A DNA stretch of 40,484 nt from Gnetum montanum (Eukaryota; Streptophyta; Gnetopsida; Gnetales; Gnetaceae), in contig MNCI01011963.1 of the NCBI GenBank assembly GCA_015680685.1, positions 56,999 through 97,482 on the forward strand. The letters are read 5' to 3'. Below, piece after piece: positions 10,600 through 21,599 of the stretch; the stretch's first letter is position 1; each line of letters begins with the position of its first letter. The notes below the pieces were generated by a model. It worked only from the letters and a program-made list of their open reading frames with translations, made no database searches and was not told the origin of the DNA. Position numbers and translations under genes: made by a program.

Positions 10600-12674
10600 A
10601 TTAGAAAATCCCAGGCAATGGTGGCTCTTAAGGTTTTGAAGAATCTTCATCAGCTTTAGGCACGTGTAGTAGCTAAGGTAGCTATGGCTATCCTTCTGCA
10701 ATTGCAACCTTCGATGGAAAATAAAAGGCATTTAGCAAATGCCTTCATCTTCTCCTCCTTACTTCGATAATCATTCATAGTCCATGTGGCATCACTAATG
10801 TGAGCTAGAATGGGGACATCCCACAAAGAGGGCATTATAGGGAACATCTCCTTCACGTTAACAAACTAAGCAATGAACTATTTGTGTTTGATATTAAGTG
10901 CCTTGACTACATTTTGCAACTCCTAGCAGTCGTTCATCCTTTTGGCCAGGTACTTAGCAATTGATCATTGATCAGTGAATTGTGCCTTGAGAACTTTGAG
11001 TTTAGTGTTTGCCACCGCAAGCTTTTGCTTAGTGTCTTTGTGATGCTTTAGCTTAGCTTCATACAACAAGTACAAGCTGGCCATCTATTTCTTGAGCTTT
11101 GACCATGGCCATCTAGCAATCAACATGGCTAGATTTTCATAATGGAGATTGGCGAGCTCCATGTATTTTGTCATCTTCTTAATTTGTAACTCCTTCATGT
11201 AGATTTTTGTTTTGTTGTAGGTATCTATTCCATCAACGATGGGTTGCCACAATTCTTTTCCTTGCTAGAGTTGTTGGAGGGTTTCATTCACTTTTGTCTT
11301 CCCCAGCTAAATGTGTTTATCATTTACTTCCTTTTGTAGACAGACTTGTTCTTTGTAATGGTCATTGACTCTCTCAAATTTGAGATCCTATGATTTCCAA
11401 GCGGCTACCTTGATTGCAGTTTTTTGGTGAAGGGCATGGACTTCCTCAATGGAGAGATTTCTATTTTCTACTACCAATCTCTTCAATTCTATGTTTTCTC
11501 TAGCCAGTTGCTCTTGTTGTTAATAGATGAGTTAATTAATTGTTGCTTGTGCTAATTAACATTTTGCAAGCGATGATTCTCTGCGATCAACTATACATTC
11601 TCCTAGTAGGTTTGATCCTGAATCTTATGTTGTGTGACCTTTGCCAAGGATCAGTAGAACACTACCATTTCCATTGCATCCTCAACCCCTTTTAGTTTGG
11701 TGTGAAGCTATTCCATAGCTTCATCTCTTGTCAATGCTAGGTTGAGAAATGCGGGGTTGACAATTTGGGCTCTTAATTTGACAACTTTAGTAGCCAAGTG
11801 TTCATTCAGCTCTTTGGTTATTTTGAGTTGCCCCTCCAAGATGATGTTTTTACCCCTTGCCTCAAGTAGCTTCGATTGGGTTACAACAATGTTGTCTAGA
11901 AGGTCAAAGACATCCGAAAGAGGTTACTTGGTTTCCACCAATTCTTCATGTTGTGCTACATTTATTCTATAGCTTGTGGTTCCTGCAGACATCTACACAT
12001 CCTTAACTGTAGTGACGTCTAATATAGATGTCACAAGTGCATTGAGTGTTTTGGCAATTTGATCAGTAGCTACCTCTACTGTAGTCTCCTACCCTTGGTG
12101 TTGCATCACCAATACTGTTGCCCTCCTCATTCTTCTCCAAGTGCATCAAGAAAGTTACATCATTCCCAGAGATTTCTGGAAGTGATTGTTATTCTATGAG
12201 AGATATTGTGATCTCTCAGGCACTCAGATTTGACCTTGCAAGCAACTACATTCTTTGGGCTAAGAAAATGGATCCACCTCCACCCATCAAGCTAATTGTT
12301 CGGGCCACCTCATTGAGGTGACTCATTACTGGTCTATACATGGATGGGTCCCCACCACTCGTGCTTGCTCATTGCTTATGTTTACTCAAGAGCCATTCTA
12401 AGTATTCTCACAACCATTGGCTAGTTGTAATGATGTTTGGTACAATTTTTTGAATGGTGGCTAGAGGTGGTGGCTGCTACTTCTCTTCTTGGATAGTGGT
12501 TGCAAGCATCTTGTCCTTCATCATTTTCACCTAGTTGGTGATTGGAACAATCTTGATAGTATCATTGGTGTAATGGACTATTCCTCCCTTTTGACAGAGT
12601 TTCCTAATGAGGAACGGAAAGGGGAGTGCCTTCCTTCCACATTCATTTTTTTAAAATCACTTTTCCATCTCTAG
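10600..12674 (-). pseudogene. Element B env-position ORF, C-terminal part (coiled coil), broken
   Basis: This lies between integrase and the 3' LTR, where Athila elements carry an extra env-like ORF. On the minus strand long stretches read in one frame with scattered stops. Around 11700-11930 the peptide is rich in Leu, Glu, Lys and Gln with heptad-like spacing (DVFDLLDNIV, KLLEARGKN, KITKELNEHLATKV), suggesting a coiled coil. A frame at 10656-10856 reads MKEMFPIMPSLWDVPILAHI. Element D has a matching region (31700-33700). I recognise no viral envelope features and assign no function. The N-terminal part lies beyond element E, at 18576-19330. Confidence 0.55.
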
Positions 12675-12881
12675 ATAGATGATGAGCTGCGATATCACGT
12701 ACACGATATTGCATCCGCCATGTGATATAGCATACGAGATATCGCATCCTATCTCATCTTCTATAAATAAGAGGTGGCACCCTTGGTTCCAGATAGTTAG
12801 ACTTAGACCCTTAGCCAAACTCTTGCAGTTTTATTAGTCCAAAGTTAGAATAATTTTTGTGTGCCCNCATCTCTAGATAGA
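12664..12881 (+). other. Probable assembly duplication at the left end of element E
   Basis: The target flank CATCTCTAGATAGA and the first part of the E LTR (12680-12866) are present. A single N follows at 12867, and then the same flank and LTR start appear again at 12868. A real tandem LTR would not repeat the pre-insertion flank, so two unmerged contig ends or alleles are likely. The two versions differ by a short insertion in the palindrome region. Confidence 0.75.
12675..12679. other. Target-site duplication of element E, left copy (ATAGA)
   Basis: ATAGA precedes the E LTR and recurs at 18571-18575 directly after the 3' LTR. A further copy at 12877-12881 comes from the duplicated join. 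Confidence 0.85.
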
Positions 12882-13708
12882 TGATGAGCTGCGATATCAC
12901 GTACGCGATACTGCATACACGATATTGCATCCGCCATGTGATATAGCATACGAGATATCGCATCCTACCTCATCTTCTATAAATAAGAGGTGGCACCCTT
13001 GGTTCCAGATAGTTACACTTAGACCCTTAGACAAACTCTTGCAATTTTATTAGTCCAAAGTTAGAATAATTTTTGTGTGCCCACAGTAGGAGTCATAGAG
13101 TGAATGGATCTTTATTTGAGCAATTTGTACCTAAGCACACATTTGTGTATGGCAATAAAGATGAACTTTATGATAAACCTTGTAGCATAAATATTAAGCT
13201 AATTAGTAATTAATTATTGTTGAATGTTTAATGCTTTCCTAGTTAATTAATATCTCTCTCAACCTTCAACCCCCTTAGTTAAATACACTCAGTACGACCA
13301 CTTTGAGCATGCGTGTAGCGCATGGTAACCCAGTAATGATTAGCGTATGGTAATCCTAGTAGTGTTGCACTGGTTCATGATGTGTACAGCAAGTGGGAAC
13401 GAATATTGGTGTTAGGAACATTTAGAACTAAATTAATGAATAGTTAATGTAAGTTAGCCACTTAGTTCTCTCTCCCTCTCCTTTATTAGCAGAAGACATA
13501 AAAAATATAAAAGCTATAAAAATCATATATCTCAAGCTTACTTAACCATACAACCATGACAATACAAGTAAGTTTGGAAAGACAACAAATTATGATCTAT
13601 GAGTACTGTCTAGATACCACAACTAGTCCGTACGTGGAGTTTGACATGATCATGCGTGAAACGCTCGTATTCGTATGGTTGAGTGTAGGGGTACCTCGCC
13701 ACTCATCA
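12882..13708 (+). repeat. 5' LTR of element E
   Basis: 827 bp, starting TGATGAGCTGCGATATCACG and ending CACTCATCA. The U3 contains GATATC/GCATAC palindrome modules at about 12890-12965, and TATAAATA is at 12978-12985. It matches 17758-18570 with modest divergence. Confidence 0.88.
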
Positions 13709-13727
13709 TTGGAACCATTGCCGAGAA
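13709..13727 (+). other. Primer binding site of element E (tRNA-Asp-like, decayed)
   Basis: TTGGAACCATTGCCGAGAA directly follows the 5' LTR. It resembles TTGGCGCCGTTGCCGGGGA, the complement of the 3' end of plant tRNA-Asp, as used by Athila elements. The differences are at C or G positions changed to A. Confidence 0.72.
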
Positions 13728-13851
13728 TGGTGCTAGTTATCTAGATTATTATATCATACAAGGTCAGTATCTAGGAATTAATGATATATCTTTTAGGAAG
13801 AAATAATTAAAAAAAAAATTTACATAAAAATTCACACATAATTTCACAATC

Positions 13852-15708
13852 ATGCCTCTCCTACAAAACTATGATAATGCCACATCTAGTGAGACAAGTC
13901 ATTGGAGAACCAACGAATTATATGACAATGAAGATTGGAGTACGTAATTTGAGGTGGGGGTTTCTTATAAACATAAACAAAGGCAACATCATCCCAATGC
14001 ATGAAAGCATAACTTACTCGATGATGATGAACCCCTACTGGCCACTACAAGCCTAACACAAATACAAGAGGCTATTCAAATCTTCCATAGGCATCATAAA
14101 GAGAGCCACCTACCCAAGCTCGATTTAAACAACTTTTCCATTTTCTCAGGAGGCTATGACTTAGATTTGCAACCACATTTACAAGCCTTCTGTGATGCCT
14201 GTGCATGGAACAACATTGATAACAATTGGCAAAAACTCAAGCTCTTTCCTATGACACTCGTTAGCCAAGCAAAAGAATGGTATAGATTGTTAAAACCAAA
14301 TTCAATACGACGTTGGCCAACAATGGTAGAACTCTTTAACGAAAGATATCAAACCTACGCAAAAGGGTCATCTTTGAGGAAACAAATCCAAGAGTGGAAA
14401 CAAGCACAACATGAACCCTTGGACATGGCCTTAGAAATATATTATGCACTATTAAACAATTGTCTAGGCCATGAGTTCTCCAAAGAAAGGCTAATGTATC
14501 ATATCATTGATGGGCTTCATGATGAAACAAGAGATACCCTAGGAATGTATGCCCAAGGTCACCTGTACAAACTATGAACCCATCAATTCCAAGAGCTTAT
14601 TAAGCTGGTAGCAAAAGAAGAAGGAGAAATGGCTAGATGGGAGAGTGTTGAAAAACATCAACGGGACCAAAGTCTCAACTTAACAGAGGTCCATAGTCAC
14701 AAAAAGGAGAAATCAACCTATCTTAAGGAGGAAGAACCACCTTTTCCAGTACAATAATTATTAGATGAAATTGAGGCAAAGATCAATAAGATGTTGGAAT
14801 AGATGCATAAAAAGTGTGGAGAATATATCAATATTATTGGAGATAGAGTTTTGACAACTCGAGAAGTAGGACAAAATATCATTAGACAATCAAAAAGAAG
14901 GGATGAAAAAAATAATAGCTCAACTGCCAATCATATGTATGAATGCAACGTTTGCCTATACGATCACCCCAAGGGCCAATGCCCAATCTTGTTACATTTA
15001 TATGAGCATTGGGAAAGCATGTTACACCTAGAGTTCGTACAGAGATACTGTGTTCAATCACAGTGGCAAAAATCCCAGTCGTGGGGGAAGCCATCCCTAA
15101 ACTAGAGACACCCTTCGTATCATCCGAATCCAAATTCTTATCTAGTCCAACATCCTGTTTCCCCAACTGGGTCAACATACTCTATCTCATCGCATTATGA
15201 TTCTCCTTGGTACTATCAACCCATGTCCTTAATACAACCATTGCCTTGTGTACCTTACACTTCTCCTAGATTTCAACATTCTCATCCTTTCCCTCCTTCT
15301 ACATTGCCGCCAGCTATTCCTAAAGTGTCTACACCACAACAACAACCCACGAATGTTACTTGTGTTGCTATTGCCAACAGCAGTGAGAGACCTCCTCAAC
15401 ATCAAAGGCGTCCCTTCTTTAGACATGACTGTAGGGAGGCACAACATAGTTCCGAGGCTACTGCATTCTCCAACTCAGCACAAGTCCAACACTGTGGTGC
15501 ATCCTTCTCTTCGAACCCAACGCCTCATGTTACTTCATCAGGGCCACCAATTAATACTCTAACAACCATACAACCCAATGAATATAGCCATGGAGAGCGA
15601 CATCTTGATCCTTGCATACCATCTTACGGTCCCAAGTATCATAGTGGGTCAACTCTTTATCCAGAAACCACATCTTATGAATTGCCCCACTATGTTTACT
15701 ATAATTAG
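13852..15708 (+). pseudogene. gag: gag of element E, single frame with six premature stops
   Basis: From the ATG at 13852 one frame runs to the stop at 15706 without a frameshift. It is interrupted by TAA 13945, TGA 14002, TGA 14575, TAA 14755, TAG 14800 and TAG 15103. The frame would span about 618 codons. The capsid-type core (about 14120-14570) carries features of plant retrotransposon gag: LQAFCDACAW, KLKLFP, AKEWYRLL, RRWPTMVELFNERY. A CX2CX3HX4C zinc knuckle (CNVCLYDHPKGQC) is at 14944-14982, and a Pro/Ser/Gln-rich tail follows (15223-15708). Gag would form the particle that packages element RNA. B has matching core and zinc-knuckle sequences (26250-26660 and 25755-25790, minus), so both belong to one family. 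Confidence 0.8.
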
Positions 15709-16339
15709 GTGTGTGAACCCCAATGGGGTAAGTGTGACCAAGTTTCGGTATTTCCAACATGCAAGGATTCTCATCTTTCATTTATTAATCCTTGCCATGC
15801 TCAACCATTTAGTTATGGGGGATATCCCTCATTCTAATAACAAGTAGGATTAATAAATATTTTTGATTCTCTTTAATTTTACAATTTTTTATTTTGCAAC
15901 ATCGTTATACTTTCTCATTTCTTTGTGTGACTGTTTTTTTTGTTTTTGTTTTTGTTTTTGTCTTCGTTTGTTGTTTTTGTTTTGTTAGATTCATCACCTA
16001 ATAAGTGCTCATGATGGTGGTATGAATTGTATTCTATTGATTGCTAATGTTTGATTTTTACCTTTAGCTATAATGTTGATATTAAGGTATGGTTTTTTTG
16101 ATATAACAGGTAATGAGTCCACGTCATCCATGCATCCATGAATTTCTATGGTCTCTCTTGGCTTGGAACTATGCAATCCCCTTCTCTAATAATAAAACTA
16201 TTAACAAATTGGTGACTCGGCATTTCTCAAACTAAGGAAGGACTCAAGGACTGAAAAGGGCGTGACTTTAAAGGGACTTGATGCATTTGTGCTGGCTATT
16301 CTCTTGGGTGCTTGGATGTTTTCTTCTTGAGTTTTCCTT

Positions 16340-16830
16340 ACCATTCTGACATTGCTCCATTTTCAGGAAGTTGAGCCAATAAAAATAAGTCTTTGTATGG
16401 TGTGGTTCTCACGCAAAAAAAAAAAAAGAAAAAAAAAAGAAAAAGAAAAAAAGAAAACAACAACACACAAAAAAAATGAGAATTCAAAGCACACTCAGAA
16501 AAAATAATCATCTGGGCTACAAGCACTAGTTATGGAACTAAACAAACATGTTCCCTCTAACTAAGGCCCTCTCTCACTTCCTACTTTTCCTTTCTCATTT
16601 CTTCGGAATGGTGGTGACTCTTTAGTGGAAGCATTCCCATTACTTCAAGTGGATGGATTGGCCAACTGTATTAATGTGAAGTCACTAGATGTGGATTGTT
16701 TGAGGCTGGATTTGGAATGAGATCTACTCAATCACATTAACCATAAACACACAAGGGGCTATACACCACCTTGTTCTTGGGACTCCATTCCATTCTCTTC
16801 TCCCCATCATTCTTTCTCCATTTTCCACCT
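16340..16830 (+). other. Conserved non-coding block with homopurine tract (E copy)
   Basis: The order is a GTCTTTGTATGGTGTGGTTC segment, an A/G run of about 50 bases, GAATTCAAAGCACAC, an ACATGTTCCCTCTAACTAAGG segment and a pyrimidine-rich stretch. The same order appears in B and D in their own orientation. Conservation of a non-coding block in three decayed elements suggests a former cis role, possibly an internal polypurine tract or a splice region. Confidence 0.55.
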
Positions 16831-17739
16831 CATTGTCGGTTGTATTAGTAGTCTATATTTTGGTTGACGCATTATCTTCTTTTTGGTGAATTCTTGTGGT
16901 TAAGACTTTAACACTTGCCTCCAAATGACATTTCTAGAGCCTACAAACTCTTTGAATGTGGGATTGTCAAGGCATCAAGGGCATGAGCCTGCTTTGGGGA
17001 GGATCCACTGGCATTCCTATTTGGTGCATCAGTTAACTTCTTTCCCTTAAACATTGCTACAATTACCATTTGTTTTGTTCATTCCCATCTTTGACATCCA
17101 TTTTATCGACATTGTCATTGTTTCTTTTTCTCCATCTTTCTTATTCCTTGTATTTTTCCATTCTATCGCTACCAGAGGATCGCTCTTAGTCATGGGGGCC
17201 CTGGTCCAATTTTTTCAATTTTCCTAACCCCTACACCTTGGGTAGTCACCAGTGTTATATCTCTAGAATCCGTATTAGCCATATTACAACTCAACCAATA
17301 GACCTTACACCGAGGCAAGGTATCAAATGTATTGTGATTTACTTATCCTTACTCATATGTGATTGTGTTGTGTGTGCAGATGACAACTATACAGCAATGG
17401 ACTGGATTTGGAGGAAACACTCAGGATGGACTAGTGCGGGGGATAGTTGTGCAAGGAACAAGACTGATGGCGTGGTTATAGCTGAACAACGAAAGGCACA
17501 ATCCTAGCATCGGCAACAACACATCTTCTTCTTTTCTCTCTCTCTCTTCACTCTCAGCTACCAAATAAGGCTAGATGTCAATTGTGTATAGTGTTCATTC
17601 TTGTAGTCATGAACACTAATATTGTCATGTATTGTAATGATTGATCCATTCACACGTCATCCCATTCACCATTAGTGTCATTCAAGTCAATAATCCCATG
17701 CCTTCCCAATATTTTGTAAGGAACTTGAGGACGAGTTTT

Positions 17740-17757
17740 CATTCAGTCATGGGGGTA
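17740..17757 (+). other. Polypurine tract of element E
   Basis: TTCAGTCATGGGGGTA directly precedes the TG of the 3' LTR, as in elements A and B. Confidence 0.78.
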
Positions 17758-18570
17758 TGATTAGCTACGATATCGCATACGCAATATCGCATCCACCACG
17801 CGATATCGCATACGCGATATCACATCCTACCTCATCTTCTATAAATAAGAGGTAGCACCCTTGATTCCAGATAGTTAGACTTAGACCCTTAGCCAAACTC
17901 TTGTAGTTTTATTAGTCCAGAGTTAGAATAATTTCTATGTGCCCACAGTAGGAGTCATAGAGTGAATCAATCTTTATTCAAGCAATTTGTACCTGAGCAC
18001 ACATTTGTGTATGGCAATAAAGATGAACTTTTTGATAAACCTTGTAGCATACAGATTAAGCTAATTAGTAATTAATTATTGTTTAATGTTTAATGCTTTC
18101 CTAGTTAATTAATATCTCTCTCAACCTTCAACCCCCTTAGTTAAATACACTCAGTACGACCGCTTCGAGCATGCGTGTAGCGCTTGGTAACCCAGTAACG
18201 ATTAGTGTTTGGTAATCCTAGTAGTGTTGCACTGGTTCAGGATGTGTACAAAAAGTGGGAACGGATACTGGTGTTAGGAACATTTAGAACTAAATTAATG
18301 AATATTTAATGTAAGTTAGCCACTTAGTTCTCTCTCCCTCTCCTTTATTAGCAGAAGACATAAAAAATATAAAAGCTATAAAAATCATATACCTCAGGCA
18401 TACTTAACCATACAACCGTGAAAATACAAGTAAGTTTGGGAAGATAGCAAATTGCAATCTACGAGTACTGTCTAGATACCATAACTAGTCTATCTATGGT
18501 GTTCGACCAGATCATGCGTGAAACGCTCGTATTCGTATGGTTGAGTGTAGGGGTACCTCACCATGCATCA
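17758..18570 (+). repeat. 3' LTR of element E
   Basis: 813 bp, TGATTAGCTACGATATCGC... to ...CCATGCATCA. Two palindrome modules occupy about 17768-17822; the second is GCGATATCGC, ATAC, GCGATATCAC. TATAAATA is at 17840-17847. Confidence 0.88.
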
Positions 18571-18575
18571 ATAGA
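18571..18575. other. Target-site duplication of element E, right copy (ATAGA)
   Basis: It matches 12675-12679 and marks the point where the B env-position ORF resumes. Confidence 0.85.
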
Positions 18576-19330
18576 TTATCTATGAAAGGTTGATAGGGAA
18601 TCTTCTGCTCAAAGTGGTGCATGCTCAGGTAGAGGAGGTAGTGATTTTGTTTAGCCTCACTACGGGATTAAGGTGGAAGGCCAAAATTTTATAGTGGATC
18701 CTTTCTATTAGTGTAAGAACACCAAAATCCTTGTAGTTAACACCATAGCATCGTCACATCCATTCTTTCTTGATACTGGGATTCACCTTCATTGGGATCT
18801 CAATAAGGCTTGCCCCCATTTTTGGCAACCCAAGCACTATAGCAATGGCCTACACTGAGTAGGACATTGAGATGTTCTTGATTTTTACCATTGATCTGGG
18901 CTACCTATTACTTCAAAATAAAAATGTCTCTCCCATGTACCACTCCTTGGTGGAAGTGATGAGTGGCCACATGGTGGAGGCCTTCAATTGGTCCTACACT
19001 CCTTTTGGTGCTTGCTCTATGAAAGGGAAAAAGTTTAAATCCTAGAGCACTATTTTTTGGACCTCCCTTGATTTGATCTAATTCAGGAAAGCCTTTGTCA
19101 AGCTTACCTCAAGATTTGTTGGTTGTGCTGGTGCATCATCCTAATGGGAGTGTTCTATTGCTATTGTTGGTTCTAGAATTTATTAGATAGATTCCACTTT
19201 GGCCTCTTCCTTGAGAGAACCTATGGCATGGGTTGTCAGTGGTTCTTCTTGGACCTTTTCTTGGTCCCTTTCTATTCTAGGCTATTTCTCCCTTGGTTAA
19301 GATGGTCCTACTTCTTGCGTGTGCTTCCCT
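18576..19330 (-). pseudogene. Element B env-position ORF, N-terminal part, broken
   Basis: Read on the minus strand this precedes the E insertion. It carries a peptide YSVQAIAIVLGLPKMG followed by a Lys/Trp-rich stretch. Element D has the uninterrupted counterpart (YSVEAIVQALSLPSTRTK in the frame 33954-34151) and continues directly into the sequence that lies at 12674 in B. The conserved LP motif recalls N-terminal domains in other plant retroelement ORFs, but I cannot name the family. Several stops break the frame. Confidence 0.5.
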
Positions 19331-19779
19331 TTTGGTGTCATCTACGGTCATAACACATCCATAGATTAGTAGATATGACATGTAACTTTAAGGTTTTAAA
19401 TACCTTTTCTCATTAGTTAGTTAGTTACACTTTGGCTAAGGTTGGACTATGGTAGATTGATTACTTTATTAATTATTTATTATAATTATCACCAAAGCTT
19501 GTTGAAAAGGCTTAACTCTTATAATTTAGTGTTTAGTAGTTGATTTTTTTAGTTAAACCTTTGTGGGAGTTAGAAAAATGGCAAATTTTTTTTTTTTGCC
19601 AAAAATGGTACATTTGTGGCTCCATGACAAAGAGCTTACCTTTGGTAGCTATAGGGTCGAAGAACAGAGTGATTTGAATAAACAGTTTGTAAGTTATGAG
19701 TTTTAGAAGGTTTTAGACTCTAAAAATTTGAAAAACTCCCTTGGTGTTTGCGAGAAAATGTAAAAATTTCCAAGTGGGG

Positions 19780-19780
<1 letters not shown>

Positions 19781-19826
<46 letters not shown>

Positions 19827-19842
19827 CACACACACACACACA
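19781..19842. repeat. (CA)n microsatellite, about 31 units
   Basis: A 62-bp CA run with one interrupting G at 19820. The homologous site in D (about 35010) has only CATACATATAAC, so the expansion arose within B or was lost in D. Confidence 0.95.
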
Positions 19843-20349
19843 TAATGTTTTTCTTACATTGATGGGGCCCCATATATGAGGCCTTGTATATGGGTCTACT
19901 CCGTCAACACGGCCCATAGGTAAGAATTTGAAATTTGAATATCTCAAAAAATATAAGGAATTTTTCAATGAAATTGGGATCCATGGAATCCCAAAAAAGC
20001 TAAGAATATGATGAAATCATTGAAGAGGATCTTTGAAAGCTCAAAAATTAAAAAATTTGACAAAGAATATGTTTATGAACAAAATATGTAAAGGAGCATG
20101 TGGTTTGGTGTAGAAAATGGATATACAAAAGATTCTAAATGCAAGAATGCTTAACAAACCCAACCAAAGGAGATGTAAGTGGATCCTCCCCATAGTAAGC
20201 ACATGCCTTGTTTGCCCTTGCATAACCTCAACCTAAAGAGTCCATGGACCCAATAGGTGATTAATGGTCAATGAATGTTAAGGACCAAAACTCAAAAGAT
20301 TCTATCTAAGAATTCAAATACATTAAACCAAGACATGAAATCAAGAACA

Positions 20350-20830
20350 TGGACTTTAGTAGTAAGGTGAGTTATGATTAGCATAGATGGATGATGGAGA
20401 AGGTGGAATGGAATTCCAAACTAAGGTCATAAGAAGTCTCTTCTGGAGTTTGTGTTTAAAATGACTTAAGAAGGTCCATCCTTAGTCTAGACCAAAACCA
20501 ACCTGTTTTAGTGACTTCGCATTACCACTCCAAGACTGATCCACCTTCTTGAGACACAAGAGTGTTCCCACAAAACAACCACCATTTCATAAAAAGAAAG
20601 AAGTAGAAAGTGAGAGAAGGCCTTAGTTAAAGAGGACCTTTAGGCATGGGTAACATGTCTTTCTAGTCCCATAACTACTGCATGTAGCTCATTTATTTGT
20701 CTAAGGGGTGTGCTTTGAATTTCCATCATGTTGTTTTTTTGTTTTTGTTTTTTTTTCTTTTCTTTTTGGATGGGAACCATACCATGCAAAGACTTTATTT
20801 AAATTCCTATTATTGGTTGACATGGAATGG
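20350..20830 (-). other. Conserved non-coding block with homopurine tract (B copy)
   Basis: On the minus strand it has GTCTTTGCATGGTATGGTTC, then an A-rich purine tract (T-rich at 20731-20768 on the plus strand), AATTCAAAGCACAC, ACATGTTACCCATGCC and CTAACTAAGGCC. It is the same order as in E (16340-16830) and D (35640-35950). Confidence 0.55.
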
Positions 20831-21599
20831 TAAGAAGTCTAGGAAAACACTTATACATCCAAGTAAGTAGAAAAGTACAAAGAGCATTAAGTCTCCTTGA
20901 AGTCACATCCTATGCAAACCTTTGAATCTTTTCCAATTTTAGAAACTACCAAGGTCATGAATTTATTAAAAGTTGATTTAATAAAAAAGAACCTCAAACT
21001 TCCAAAACAAGAAAAACCATAGAGTTTGTGGACGAGTGGATGTCATGGACTCACTGCATGTTCCATGAAAAAGAAACAATGACTGAGCCATCGATACAAA
21101 AATTTAAAAATAGAAACTAGACATTAGCAAACCAAAAAAATTAAGCACAAACCACCATAAGTAATAGCTACATCACCACTGTGTCTTGTTGCAATAAAGC
21201 ACATTTATTAGCAAAAACTTGAAAATCACACTCAAACCAAACAAGGTAAAATATATAAGAAAGTGTAAAATATTAAAAGAAAAAGATTCAAATGTACTAA
21301 TGATGGTGTAAAAAAAATGATGTAAAAATAGGAAAAATTTTGAAAATCAAAAAGTTGTAAAATAAACTTACAAAATCAAAAATGTGAAAAAAAAATAGAA
21401 AAGCTAAGGAGCCATATGGATGATTAGCATAGATGGCCATCTTCCCCATGATTGAGTTGGAAGGAGAAGATCTAAGAAATTGATTGTGGTTGTCCATCCA
21501 TTGAGGTATTCATTGCATTGGCTTGCTTGGGCTCATGGAAAACCTTTACTTGTTGGATGTTAGCTAGCTACTTTTTATTTAGGCTCTCAAATTTGTATA

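Larger units (their letters stand above)
15709..17757 (+). other. Non-coding 3' interior of element E
   Basis: No pol domain is seen in any frame. 16340-16830 matches a post-integrase block of B (about 20350-20830) and D (about 35640-35950), including an A/G homopurine run at 16412-16466. Near the end, a GTGTGCAG/ATG acceptor-like site at about 17380 opens a short 33-codon frame of unknown meaning. The last 170 bp align with the region before the polypurine tract of B. Confidence 0.6.
12680..18570 (+). mobile_element. Element E: non-autonomous, gag-only Athila-like LTR retrotransposon
   Basis: LTRs at 12882-13708 and 17758-18570 (TG...CA), target duplication ATAGA, a tRNA-Asp-like primer site at 13709 and a polypurine tract before 17758 are visible. 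12680-12881 is the duplicated join. The roughly 4-kb interior codes only for gag (13852-15708). It lacks protease, RT, RNase H and integrase, but keeps a non-coding block found after integrase in B and D, and the last part before the polypurine tract. This fits the class of terminal-repeat elements with a gag domain that depend on another element for movement. It sits inside the env-position ORF of B. Confidence 0.87.
19331..21550 (-). other. Element B non-coding region between integrase and env-position ORF
   Basis: It contains poly-T and poly-A runs, a CA microsatellite and the conserved block at about 20350-20830. The counterpart in D is 34500-36506. The short frames in it show no domain and are not conserved between B and D. 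Confidence 0.6.

Noticed and set aside
12118-12674. Plus-strand ORFs over the env-position region of B
   Set aside because: The minus-strand frame is the one conserved with element D; the plus frames have no homology pattern.
12680-12866. Separate solo LTR fragment or tandem LTR before element E
   Set aside because: The repeated target flank and the single N point to an assembly duplication.
15229-15781. Minus-strand and alternative-frame ORFs over the E gag tail
   Set aside because: They are shadows of the gag frame, which is continuous with the capsid core and zinc knuckle.
19780-19968. Minus-strand ORF rich in Cys and Val
   Set aside because: It is the translation of the CA microsatellite.
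21297-21497. Short minus-strand ORF in element B next to the integrase region
   Set aside because: It is AT-rich, lacks integrase motifs and is not conserved with D, so it is treated as non-coding.
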